From Anaerolineae bacterium (GTDB lineage: Bacteria; Chloroflexota; Anaerolineae; Fen-1058): DNA of 41,208 nt. Both the position numbers and the translations under genes were made by a program. Shown here one piece after another: positions 10,001 to 16,633 of the stretch (position 1 is its first letter; each line of letters opens with the position of its first letter). Location: NCBI GenBank assembly GCA_003154115.1, contig PMCF01000341.1, positions 40,689 through 81,896 on the forward strand. Direction: 5' to 3'. The notes below the pieces were generated by a model. That model had not been told where the DNA came from. It made no database searches and saw only the letters and a program-made list of their open reading frames with translations.

Positions 10001-10441
10001 TTGCGCGTGAGCGCGCCCGAACGATCCTTCGAAGCGCCGTCGCTGGCTCATCCGATCGATCAGACATTGAATCGTCAGGCGACACTGCTAGGATATGAAG
10101 TTGCAGGATGCAGGATGCAAGTAGCAGAATGCCACGTGAAGTTGTGGTGGCGCGCCGAACAGGACCTGCCGGAGTCGACCAAGGTGTTTGTGCATCTGCT
10201 GGATGCCAACGGCGTGCCGCGCGCGCAGGCCGATGTGATTCCGGTGAATGGCGCGCGCCCCACCACCAGCTGGCTGCCCGGCGAGATCATTACGGATGAG
10301 GTTACGCTGCAACTTCCAGCGGATTTACTGGCGGGGCAATATCGCCTGACGACGGGGTTATACAACGAGTTGAATGGTACTCGGCTGACGCTGCCGGATG
10401 GAAAAGACGTGATCGATCTGGCCGCCATCGATCTACGTTGA
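7088..10441 (+). CDS. Giant membrane protein, PTPS-related (PF10131-like) GT-C glycosyltransferase with beta modules
   Basis: 1117 residues. Membrane domain to about residue 470, then a periplasmic-type domain, a further helix near 630, another near 665, and three beta modules (about 695-830, 845-985, 990-1117). DDAALHVYR (57-65) is the acidic pair of the first outer loop. GYGFPFFNYREPLGYYL (89-105) is typical of bacterial membrane proteins labelled 6-pyruvoyl-tetrahydropterin-synthase-related, which are GT-C-like despite the name. The beta modules match those of the preceding gene, so both probably serve the same surface polymer. Residues 25-38 and 416-450 are encoded by heptamer arrays, and three further arrays lie in the gene; all keep the frame open. 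Sugar and acceptor are unknown. Confidence 0.8.
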   Translation: MTRPTSLWPRFRALIARTAKQWGSVDHWSLIIVNCSLIIIGLILAAPLLQNAALCLDDAALHVYRTIALDRALRDGLLYPRWFPDLAYGYGFPFFNYREPLGYYLVELVHLLGASVPLALNLVLAGSLIASGLTMNLWISDIFDRPAGFVAALVTMAAPYTVLDSLVRANLPEAIALALMPFILWAFRRLLLRGGRKYFALAVLSFAALLLTHNISSLIFVPVLVVYIFVLRGAYFVVPGACSASAARTSAKPPRGTHYALRFTLLAFILALALTAFFWLPALIEGQSAQLYLTHTARGNDYHFNFATAAEVFGPPDPSDPALLNPPLRIALGWAQIVLGVLGVVLIKRLTSREQRAHVVGAALAAAIFIFMTLPISQPVWDTLPLIRFVQFPWRFVGRAILPSALLAGAATYAVFHSSLVTRHSSLVTLHSSLFTRHSSLFTRYSLLIILTLPALLSATPLLYPRICASATTLTITDVFAYEHATGNIGVDPLGAYLPVTVKERPTSSSLEAQYAAHEIAQRLDRSALPAGTKIIAERYSPNRAEIEIDVPHAFQATYLTFDFPGWTVKLDGQPVPIVPSDPNGLITFAVPAGRHAITVSFEDTPIRTLANVILLAALIVFCVVMVRWPRTAHGMNHVIDTGKPDESGSTCILHPASFILVPLLFLLLKLLLIDPQLTPLRQTQLQNGELSGVAQATHIDFGDQLRLLGYRLSSERAPSGESVRVDAYWRALRPIDKNYQTTVGIVDANGEVWSPKTLDRPRDYQDYPATQTWPTDAYVVDSFELPINPGAPPGPYSIFAEVFERGSVLPLPAHASAARPTTRPAAALISPLEVTRAARTFDAAQLGVYNLQADQLLAPEIKLIGANRDRSDVLVGDSVLLTLFWQAALEPAVQKPSQDYAATIELVNDQNQVVVKRDFPLGDGRYPTSQWNASEQIIDLDRLRVPVDLVSGLYRWRVSIGSGAPIELGDLRVSAPERSFEAPSLAHPIDQTLNRQATLLGYEVAGCRMQVAECHVKLWWRAEQDLPESTKVFVHLLDANGVPRAQADVIPVNGARPTTSWLPGEIITDEVTLQLPADLLAGQYRLTTGLYNELNGTRLTLPDGKDVIDLAAIDLR
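7161..7202 (+). repeat. Heptanucleotide array encoding the first TM helix (6 units)
   Basis: TTGATCA, TTGGTCA, CTGATCA, TTGTTAA, TTGTTCA, TTGATCA. Forty-two bases equal 14 codons, giving the start of the first membrane helix of the 1117-aa protein. Confidence 0.8.
7772..7813 (+). repeat. Heptanucleotide array within coding sequence (6 units)
   Basis: TTCGTAT, TACGTGG, TGCGTAT, TTCGTGG, TGCCTGG, TGCGTGT. A partial complementary-looking array (ACGCACT twice) follows at about 7854-7872, so the pair could fold as a hairpin. Confidence 0.7.
8334..8438 (+). repeat. Long heptanucleotide array within coding sequence (15 units)
   Basis: Fifteen units of the form GTCACTC/TTCACTC with decay at the right end (ATCACTT, GTTACTC, ATTACTC, ATTATCC). 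It is translated as 35 residues with a 7-residue period, such as SSLVTRH and SSLFTRH, between two membrane helices. Confidence 0.9.
9040..9074 (+). repeat. Heptanucleotide array within coding sequence (5 units)
   Basis: CTGCATC three times, then CTTCATC and CTTGTGC, translated at the start of a hydrophobic helix. It is preceded by a perfect 8-bp hairpin, AGCCGGAT / ATCCGGCT, at 9018-9035. Confidence 0.75.
10100..10134 (+). repeat. Heptanucleotide array within coding sequence (5 units)
   Basis: GTTGCAG, GATGCAG, GATGCAA, GTAGCAG, AATGCCA. It sits in the last beta module of the 1117-aa protein, between YE and VKLWWRA, at a position where the other modules have a short loop. Confidence 0.7.
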
Positions 10442-10598
10442 CGGTCATGGTAGAATAAATCATCCTGACAGAAACGAGATGGAGTTGGGCGCGGCACATC
10501 CGCTTGCAGCGCTTTGCAGAGTTCTTGAATAGTCTGGCGATTGCGAATGAGCAGTGATAGGCGACATTCCGAAGAGACAGTTTTAGCCTATTCGGTCA

Positions 10599-12347
10599 AT
10601 GCTTTTATATGCGCCTGGCCATGGAATTTTAGTATCTTTTCATAAGGAGGTCTTCATTCAACTGCGATCCTGGGTTCCAGCGAACCTTCCACGATTGGTT
10701 ACTTTGCGGCGTGTCTTTTCCCCTGTTTTGCTCAGTTTCTTGGTCTGCAGCATCCTGGTGACTGTGATCTTGTATTGGCGGCACCCGGACGCTTTTTATA
10801 ATCCGCAGCTCTGGGCTGAGGATGGCACTCGCTTTTTTAGCAATGCTTTCCTGCAGGGATCTCAGTCATTGGTCATGCCCTTTGCGGGTTATTTCCATAC
10901 CCTGGCGCGATTTGTCGCCTGGCTGGTGAGTTGGCTGCCGGCCGACGAGGCGCCTCGCTGGTATGCACTCGCTTCGTGGGCCCTGCTTATCTGCATCATT
11001 GCCTACGTTTTCTCGGCGCGACTTCCTTTTGGCCTGGGGACGAAGCTCCTATTGGGCCTCGCCTTGGTCGCCACGACGGTCGATAATGAAGTCTTTTTCA
11101 ATTTAGCTAATTGGGCGACCCTCACCAGTCTTTTTTGGCTGTTGCTATCCATCTCCAGCGAGCCTCACTCGCGGCTGCAATGGCTATTTGATGTCTTGCT
11201 GTTGGTTCTAACGGGGCTGAATTCGCCGTTTGCGGTCTGTCTTTGGCTATTATTCCTGCTGCGGTGGTACATGCGGCGTACCCGGCCAAGTTTGAGTCTG
11301 TTGGTGTTGAGCTTAGCCGTTGCCGCTATCCAGTTTTGGAATATGCCTGCGCGCATTAACGCCGGTAATGCCTTGCCCGTTTGGAATGAAGTGTTTATCG
11401 ATGCGGTGCTCTATCGTTTTGGTTTCATGTTTGTGGGTGAACAAATCTATCACTTGCAATTAACGGATCCCTTGCGCCTGTTGGGCCTCAGCATGCTGGG
11501 GCTGGGCTATGGGGGGTTATTTTGGCATGCTGTCAGACAGAAGAATTGGTCGCTCTGGTCAGTTCTGGCAGGCGGCTTGTTGGCAGGCTTGCTTTCACTC
11601 TATGTTTTGCGGCAAACTCCGGGAATTTTGATCTATTCTGCAGGACGCCATTTTTTCATCCCGGCGGTGACGGTTGCCTGGGGGTTGATCTTATCCGACA
11701 TCAAACCAAAATTTTGGCGCTGGCTGCCATTAGGTATGATATGGATGGCTTTTCTGTTTTTGACTCCCAGCAATAAAAACCAGGTGCTGCCCGATTTGGA
11801 CTGGGCCGGGAAAACCGCAGAGTGCGTAGGGACCCGACCAGCATGTCGAATCCCGATCAATCCGGTGGTAGATCCACCAGCGTGGTTTGCAACGATGAAT
11901 TCACACGTTTTTCGCGCTCCGGTAATTTCGAACACGCTATCGGTGCAATTCGGTGAACAGATTGAATTGGTAGGATATGATTGGGAAGAAACCGCCACGA
12001 CATTTGACCTGAAACTTGTCTGGCGCGCGCTGGGAAAAATGCAAACAGATTATAAATTCTTTGTGCATGTTTTTAATCCCAATGATCCTACCCAGATTTT
12101 GCTTCAAGAGGATTTAATGCCGCTAGGATGGCAATATCCTACGTCGAAGTGGGTGCCTAAAGAAATAATCGCCGACCAGGTTACTTTTTCGTTGGCGAAT
12201 CTCCCGCCTGGTGAATATCAAGTTCGGGCTGGCTGGTACGATCCGAATTCCCCGACTCTAGGACGTCTGACTGCTCATGATCTCTCTTCCGGAAAGATTC
12301 TACAGGATGACTTAGCGATATTGCCATCAAAGATAGTTGTGCCATAG
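10599..12347 (+). CDS. Integral membrane protein with one C-terminal beta module
   Basis: 582 codons. About ten predicted membrane helices (residues about 40-410) begin after a basic N-terminus. LWAEDGTRFF in the first outer loop gives an acidic pair like that of GT-C transferases. The C-terminal 120 residues (FGEQIELVGYDW, LVWRALGKM, YPTSKWVPKEIIADQ, PPGEYQVRAGWYDP) are one copy of the beta module of the neighbouring glycosyltransferases. I take it as a related transferase or a polymer-handling protein. Start choice is uncertain: the ATG at 10599 has no ribosome site, while a full AAGGAGG at 10644-10650 is followed only by in-frame ATT (10656) and CTG (10662). Base composition appears more AT-rich than its neighbours, suggesting a different origin. 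Confidence 0.7.
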   Translation: MLLYAPGHGILVSFHKEVFIQLRSWVPANLPRLVTLRRVFSPVLLSFLVCSILVTVILYWRHPDAFYNPQLWAEDGTRFFSNAFLQGSQSLVMPFAGYFHTLARFVAWLVSWLPADEAPRWYALASWALLICIIAYVFSARLPFGLGTKLLLGLALVATTVDNEVFFNLANWATLTSLFWLLLSISSEPHSRLQWLFDVLLLVLTGLNSPFAVCLWLLFLLRWYMRRTRPSLSLLVLSLAVAAIQFWNMPARINAGNALPVWNEVFIDAVLYRFGFMFVGEQIYHLQLTDPLRLLGLSMLGLGYGGLFWHAVRQKNWSLWSVLAGGLLAGLLSLYVLRQTPGILIYSAGRHFFIPAVTVAWGLILSDIKPKFWRWLPLGMIWMAFLFLTPSNKNQVLPDLDWAGKTAECVGTRPACRIPINPVVDPPAWFATMNSHVFRAPVISNTLSVQFGEQIELVGYDWEETATTFDLKLVWRALGKMQTDYKFFVHVFNPNDPTQILLQEDLMPLGWQYPTSKWVPKEIIADQVTFSLANLPPGEYQVRAGWYDPNSPTLGRLTAHDLSSGKILQDDLAILPSKIVVP

Positions 12348-12391
12348 AGCGCACGTTATTCATCCATTTGGCATCATGCGAGTCTTGGCGC

Positions 12392-12784
12392 TTACGGCCT
12401 AATGTCTTCTTCTAGAATCACCCGCTGGTTGTCCGCGTCAACGCCTATGGTCCCGCTGGCTGGCAAACGCCCCGCCGGTTCATACAATCCCAACGCGATG
12501 CGATAGTCTCCTTGCAGCACATTCGTCAACGGGATGGTGAGCGTCTCGGTGACGACTTCGCCTGCGATCCAACGCGAGGTGGGATAAGCATTGTTGCGTG
12601 GCATGGCATCCCACTGCGCCACGATGGTCTCCGTCTGCGGATCGAAGACGTGCGCGAAGACCTTGTAGTTGCGCTCGATGTTGCGCAGCGCCTTCCACGC
12701 CAGATCGATCTTCAGGACATCGCCCTCGCGCTTCAAACCGTAACCCAGCAATTGAATCTGATCGCCAAAGACCGCGTCGAGAAA
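12392..12784 (-). pseudogene. Fragment of a glycosyltransferase C-terminal beta module
   Basis: The minus-strand frame from about 12784 down to the stop at 12392 encodes one beta module (VFGDQIQLLGYGL, LAWKALRNIERNYKVFAHV, NAYPTSRWIAGEVV, LGLYEP) like those in the large glycosyltransferases. The rest of the protein is missing. The open frame continues upstream to 12922 only by reading the antisense of the transposase remnant. Probably the 3' end of a gene destroyed by transposon insertion and deletion. Confidence 0.75.
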
Positions 12785-13194
12785 TGTTTTCGAATCTCCA
12801 AACAAGTGCTCCAAGTGCGACCGCTCTATGTGCATAGCGACGAACGGATCGAAGCCTTGCTGCTGATCAATCTGCTGGCGCTGCTGGTCTACGCGCTCTT
12901 GGAGCGCGAACTGCGACAGCACGGCTTACCGTGAACCACGCGACGGCTGATCGGCCAGTTGGAAAACCTGACGGTGATCGACCGGAGGAGCAGTGCTGGG
13001 ATGGCAATGTGCTCTGTCGGCTGACGCCCATCACCGACGAGCAGCGCCAACTCGGGGCGTTCCTCGCCCGGCTCATCGCCGACCGGCGACTCCCTCACCT
13101 GCGCCGCCTGCTGACGGAGCCCGTGGAGTCGCTCTTCTTGCCCGATCGATCGACGCCTCCGCCCAGGCCCGCTCTGCGGCTGGAGATCGGCTAG
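12785..13194 (+). pseudogene. Transposase C-terminal remnant (IS1634/IS4-like DDE)
   Basis: The + strand frame gives LQVRPLYVHSDERIEALLLI and then NLLALLVYALLERELRQHGLP, the characteristic C-terminal end of IS1634/IS4-like transposases. An in-frame TGA at 12932-12934 interrupts it where TGG is expected. Reading continues as TTRRLIGQLENLTVIDRRSS, then shifts frame to LTPITDEQRQLGAFLARLIA and ends LRLEIG at 13194. The N-terminal and catalytic parts are absent. It has one premature stop and one frameshift, so it is dead. Confidence 0.75.
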
Positions 13195-13376
13195 GCTCGC
13201 GAGGCGGAGGCGTGTGGCCTGCAGACGGATCAACCCTATCGAATCAGACACCCGGAGCCGCCCGTGTGGGTGTCTCACCAGGTTAGCGACGAAAACGATG
13301 ATCGGCCGTGTTCGGATATCGTTCGTGCAATCCTGATTTTGATTTTCTATCAAGGTGTTAAAGTGCGAAATTTAGG
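12785..13376 (+). mobile_element. Truncated insertion sequence, right end
   Basis: It holds the transposase remnant and its 3' flank. The stretch near 13354-13376 (GTTAAAGTGCGAAATTTAGG) could be the right terminal repeat, but the left end is missing so the ends cannot be matched. 13195-13350 contains nothing else I recognise. Confidence 0.45.
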
Positions 13377-13471
13377 ATGAATCGCGTATCACTACGGACT
13401 TGTCTGGCGGGCCAATACTCGCTGAATTCATAGAGCAGGGCATCCCAACTGACAGGTCTCCCTCGCCTTGG

Positions 13472-13942
13472 TTAATGCCAGCCCAGTGATTTGTAAGCGG
13501 CGACGACCATCACGCAGACGGGTTCGCCTTTGCACTCCACGCCGGCTACTTCCATCTGAATCGGGCCGTAGTCATAGGGGCGGCGATTCATCAATGACTT
13601 GATCGTCAGATCCAGATTGCGGCGCACTTCTTCTTCAGAGAAGCCATGTTGTTCGACAAACAAGCCGCGCAGCGTGGTGGGTTCCTGCGTCCAAGCTAGA
13701 CCGGCCCAGGCCCATTTGCCCGGCTCGGTTTGAGTTTGCGAGGCCAGCACGACATACAGGCGATCGCCGTAGTCTTTGGGTTCGCCGACGAAGGGCGCGC
13801 GCTCGATGGTGTTGTAGGGTGGAATCACCGATGATAGGTGAATCAGGTTGTAATTGCCCACGCGGGCATCGTACATCGCATTGTCAAAGGCGGCGAGCGG
13901 GGTCGGCCCATCGCCGCGACCAACGGTCATATAAATCTTCAT
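13472..13942 (-). CDS. pdaD: Pyruvoyl-dependent arginine decarboxylase
   Basis: 156 residues, the usual size of this family. The proenzyme cleaves itself between the two serines of NYNLIHLSSVIPP (Ser37-Ser38) to make a pyruvoyl group, then decarboxylates arginine to agmatine, the first step of one polyamine route. Other family marks are YVVLAS, WAGLAW and the glutamate in GLFVEQHGFSEEEV. A ribosome site CAGGAG lies just upstream on the minus strand, with a possible TAGAAT -10 box near 13990. No other polyamine gene is in the window, so it stands alone. The family is best known from archaea and chlamydiae but also occurs in several bacterial phyla. Confidence 0.92.
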   Translation of the reverse strand: MKIYMTVGRGDGPTPLAAFDNAMYDARVGNYNLIHLSSVIPPYNTIERAPFVGEPKDYGDRLYVVLASQTQTEPGKWAWAGLAWTQEPTTLRGLFVEQHGFSEEEVRRNLDLTIKSLMNRRPYDYGPIQMEVAGVECKGEPVCVMVVAAYKSLGWH

Positions 13943-14044
13943 GTGTCCATTTCTCCTGTTTTCCTCAAGCTAAGGGTGCGGCGCGTATTCTAACACAGCG
14001 ATGAATTTCGGCAATGATCAAAAATTCAGGCTAAGAGAATGGCG

Positions 14045-14710
14045 TTACAGGTCAGGGATCTGCCAATCGATCTCTGGCTTGCCCGCTTCGCGCAGCGCGG
14101 CGTTGATCTTAGAGAAGGGCCGGCTGCCAAAGAATCCATTCGAGGCGGACAGGGGCGAGGGGTGCGCCGATTGAATGATGACATGCCGTGAAGTATCGAT
14201 GAGCGGCGCTTTCTTGCGCGCATACGCGCCCCACAAGACAAACACCACCCGATCGGATTTGTCATTCACAGCGCGAATGATCGCATCCGTAAATGATTCC
14301 CAGCCTTTGCCTTGATGGGAGTTGGCCTGATGCGCCCGCACCGTCAACACGGCATTCAACAGAAGCACGCCCTGTTCGGCCCAGGAGGTTAAGCAGCCAT
14401 TGTTGGGAATCTGGCAGCCCAGATCGTCGTGCAGTTCTTTGTAGATGTTCTGTAGCGACGGTGGAATCGGTACGTTGGGACCAACCGAAAAACACAGGCC
14501 GTGCGCTTGCCCCACCTCGTGATACGGATCCTGTCCCAGGATCAACACGCTGACCTTTTCATACGGCGTCAGATGCAGCGCGGCGAAGACATCTTTATTT
14601 GGCGGGAAGACCGTGACCTTCTTGCGTTCGTCACGCACAAACTGCTGCAACGGTTTCCAGTAAGGCTTTTCGGTTTCACTGAGTAAGACAGGGCGCCAGG
14701 TGGTTTCCAT
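14045..14710 (-). CDS. ung: Uracil-DNA glycosylase, family 1
   Basis: 221 residues from the ATG at 14710, chosen because the family begins at about METTWRPVLLSE; a longer frame to 14797 adds unrelated residues. The water-activating motif GQDPYH (59-64, Asp61), the uracil pocket (GLCFSV, LLLNAVLTV) and the DNA-intercalating HPSPLSA loop are all intact. It removes uracil from DNA in base excision repair and should be active. It is a single-gene unit. Confidence 0.97.
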   Translation of the reverse strand: METTWRPVLLSETEKPYWKPLQQFVRDERKKVTVFPPNKDVFAALHLTPYEKVSVLILGQDPYHEVGQAHGLCFSVGPNVPIPPSLQNIYKELHDDLGCQIPNNGCLTSWAEQGVLLLNAVLTVRAHQANSHQGKGWESFTDAIIRAVNDKSDRVVFVLWGAYARKKAPLIDTSRHVIIQSAHPSPLSASNGFFGSRPFSKINAALREAGKPEIDWQIPDL

Positions 14711-14790
14711 AGTTGTTGTCACCGAACTCAGAGCGTATGATTTGAGCGCTGATAGTGTACCGCGTGACTCTGCACACGTCAATGTCATTT

Positions 14791-14819
14791 TTGGCACATA
14801 GCGCTTCTTCTGCTATACT
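14791..14819 (+). promoter_or_regulatory. Sigma-70-type promoter
   Basis: TTGGCA at 14791-14796, a 17-base spacer, and TATACT at 14814-14819. It reads toward the HNH gene at 15087 through the repeat at 14857-14984. Confidence 0.6.
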
Positions 14820-14822
14820 TTC

Positions 14823-15031
14823 GCTAGCAAAATATTACGGAGTCTTATACCGTTTAGTCATTCCCGCCGCCCAGCGTACCCAAGCCCCAGTGGGCTTGGG
14901 TACGGCAAGGCGGGAATCCAGCGACCATTCGTGTGGCCTGCTAACGATCAATCTGGATGCCCGACAGAAGAACTCGGGCATGACGGCTGAGCAGTTGGTG
15001 CTAACGAAATTTTACAGAGTCTTCATATACG
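14823..15031. repeat. Imperfect direct repeats flanking the composite palindrome
   Basis: 14823-14852 and 15000-15031 share GCTA-C-AAAT-TTAC-GAGTCTT with few differences and bracket the repeat element at 14857-14984. Confidence 0.6.
14857..14984. repeat. Composite palindromic repeat (GTCATTCCCGC / GTCATGCCCGA family), copy 1
   Basis: A left hairpin (GTCATTCCCGCC...GGCGGGAATCCAG) holds a nested perfect 12-bp stem, GTACCCAAGCCC / GGGCTTGGGTAC. A right hairpin ends ...TCGGGCATGAC. A related copy in the opposite orientation lies at 34974-35070. It fills the gap between ung and the HNH gene, where no gene is seen. Confidence 0.8.
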
Positions 15032-15086
15032 ATTGCTTTTGACCTGCTAAGATGGGGGAGGAGACCACGAACGTAGGAGCGTAACC

Positions 15087-15608
15087 GTGGCGAATATTCT
15101 GCTGCTGAATGCGTCGTTTGAGCCGCTGGCTGTGGTGAAGTTGAGCCGCGCGATCGGGTTGTTAATGGACGGCAAGGTGGAGGTGATCGAAGCCATGCCG
15201 GGGCGTGAGCTGCGCTCGGCTCATCTGCGTCAGCCCATGCCCAGCGTGCTGCGGCTGCGGTACTACGTCAACGTCCCGCGCCGCGGCGTAGGGTGGAGTC
15301 GGCGCGGCGTGCTGGCCCGCGATCATCACACCTGCCAGTACTGCGGCAAGAGACTCGGTTCCCACGAGGAAACGGTCGATCACGTCATTCCGCAGTGGCA
15401 TTGCCGCGCCCACAAGATTCAGCCTAACACGTGGGGCAATACGGTGGCGAGTTGTCCCAAGTGCCAGCAGCGCAAAGGCGGACGCTCGATGCATGAGGCC
15501 GGCATGCGCTTTTTCAATCCGAATTACGAGCCCAAAATTCCACGCACCAACTATCTGATCATGGCCTCCGACATCCGCCCGGAGTGGAAGCGTTACATCC
15601 GGATCTAA
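15087..15608 (+). CDS. HNH endonuclease-family protein
   Basis: 173 residues from GTG at 15087, chosen because TAGGAG lies 7 bases upstream. An N-terminal beta domain (ILLLNASFEPLAVVKLSRAI) is followed by a zinc-stabilised HNH fold: CQYC (83-86), VDHVIPQ with the metal-site His, NTWGN (N114, N118) and CPKC (123-126). This architecture is a conserved bacterial single-copy HNH protein of unproven role, not part of a restriction system here. It stands alone, convergent with the next gene, with a terminator between. Confidence 0.85.
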   Translation: MANILLLNASFEPLAVVKLSRAIGLLMDGKVEVIEAMPGRELRSAHLRQPMPSVLRLRYYVNVPRRGVGWSRRGVLARDHHTCQYCGKRLGSHEETVDHVIPQWHCRAHKIQPNTWGNTVASCPKCQQRKGGRSMHEAGMRFFNPNYEPKIPRTNYLIMASDIRPEWKRYIRI

Positions 15609-15637
15609 GCTCAACCCGTGAAGATATCGACAAATAA

Positions 15638-15670
15638 AAACGAGGCCGCTGGATTTCAGCGACCTCGTTT
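15638..15670 (-). terminator. Terminator between convergent genes
   Basis: A 14-bp stem with one mismatch (15638-15651 with 15657-15670) and a 5-nt loop. On the minus strand it is followed by TTTATTT, so it mainly stops the gene ending at 15675; it may also stop the HNH gene. Confidence 0.8.
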
Positions 15671-15674
15671 GGCG

Positions 15675-16073
15675 TTAGCCTCGCGCCTGCACGTGCTGGG
15701 GCAGCACTTGATAGGTTACCCGCACTTCGCCGGGCCGCTTGGGGTAATCGCGATTACCCCGATACTTCAACTGTAGATCGCAAATGACGTCGAACGCACC
15801 TGCTTCAGTTTCTTCGGCCACGCTTCCGCGAATCTGGAGGTAGCGATAGGGATTGGTCGGATCCACGATCAACAAGGCGACCTTGCCGCCGCGATGCATC
15901 ACCTTGTCTTTGACCCGCCCGCGCGCCGTGTTGAGGATGATGTGGGTGCCATCCCAGTCGAACCAGATGGGCGTCACCTGCGGTGTGCCATCGGTCAGCG
16001 TCAGCGCCACGGCGGCGAAGATTTTCTTTTCGCGTGACAACAAATCAAGATATCCTTCCGGAATGAGAGACAT
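15675..16073 (-). CDS. PPOX-class FMN/F420-binding split-barrel protein
   Basis: 132 residues from the ATG at 16073, chosen because AAGGAG lies 8 bases upstream (16082-16087) and the family starts near MSLIPEGYLDLL. TPQVTPIWFDWDGTHIILNT and VALLIVDPTNPYRYLQIRGSV are the cofactor-binding strands of the pyridoxamine-oxidase-like split barrel, of the kind annotated as probable F420-dependent enzymes. Substrate unknown; F420 versus FMN use cannot be decided here. It is preceded by a hairpin that separates it from the gene upstream. Confidence 0.8.
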   Translation of the reverse strand: MSLIPEGYLDLLSREKKIFAAVALTLTDGTPQVTPIWFDWDGTHIILNTARGRVKDKVMHRGGKVALLIVDPTNPYRYLQIRGSVAEETEAGAFDVICDLQLKYRGNRDYPKRPGEVRVTYQVLPQHVQARG

Positions 16074-16095
16074 ACGATTCGCTCCTTGATATGAA

Positions 16096-16123
16096 AACTG
16101 GATAGTCACTCGACTATCCAGTT
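16096..16123 (-). terminator. Perfect hairpin upstream of the split-barrel gene
   Basis: A 12-bp perfect stem (16096-16107 with 16112-16123) and a 4-nt loop, followed by four T on the minus strand. It probably terminates the gene ending at 16151. It ends about 10 bases before the next ribosome site, so an operator role is also possible. Confidence 0.6.
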
Positions 16124-16150
16124 CCTTAGAGATTCGTTGCTCGTTACAGC

Positions 16151-16528
16151 TTATGCGTACGAACCCGCATCGTCGTCAGTATCCGCGTTGTCGCCCTCTT
16201 CATATAGCGCCTCTTCACGCGGCACGGCCACCCACAGATGAATCAGGTCGCCTTCTTCCACATGGCCCGGTTTGGCGGCCAGCACTTCGACCTGCTGGCG
16301 CAGCCCGTCCATCTGGGGAAAATCGAGATGCACCGGTCGGCCTTCGCCCCAGGCCCGGCGGCAGCGTTCCATGAGTGCCGACGCATTGAATGTGCGCATT
16401 TGGCACACACCTACTGTGCGCGGCGACTGGCCTTCCCAGGCCGACAACGACCACATATCCTGCGCCAGTACAAATTCCGGTGACGGACCCTCGATGATGG
16501 AGATCATTTCTGGTTCAGTGTAAGTCAT
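16151..16528 (-). CDS. Conserved hypothetical protein
   Basis: 125 residues, not recognised. ATG at 16528 has a GGGAG site close by. It is a soluble protein with a compact N-terminal part (SIIEGPSPEFVLAQDMWSLSAW), a middle part (GRPVHLDFPQMDGLRQQVEVLAAKPGHVEEGDLIHLWVAV) and a very acidic C-terminal tail (EEGDNADTDDDAG). It has its own promoter and hairpin, so it is a single-gene unit. Function unknown. Confidence 0.6.
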   Translation of the reverse strand: MTYTEPEMISIIEGPSPEFVLAQDMWSLSAWEGQSPRTVGVCQMRTFNASALMERCRRAWGEGRPVHLDFPQMDGLRQQVEVLAAKPGHVEEGDLIHLWVAVPREEALYEEGDNADTDDDAGSYA

Positions 16529-16561
16529 GGTATTCTACTCCCGTTATCGTGTTGCAAAAGA

Positions 16562-16570
16562 ATTATACCA
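16562..16570 (-). promoter_or_regulatory. Extended -10 promoter element (TGGTATAAT)
   Basis: The minus strand carries TGGTATAAT, with TATAAT at 16567-16562, about 35 bases upstream of the ATG at 16528. The -35 region is weak, as expected for an extended -10 promoter. Confidence 0.6.
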
Positions 16571-16633
16571 TACGGCTTTTGACCGTGACGTTGGCAGACG
16601 ATTGCAATCTCGTTGCAAAAACGTTGTGACGCG

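Noticed and set aside
14755..15042. 95-codon + strand frame between ung and the HNH gene
   Set aside because: It translates the composite palindromic repeat; the peptide has no family features.
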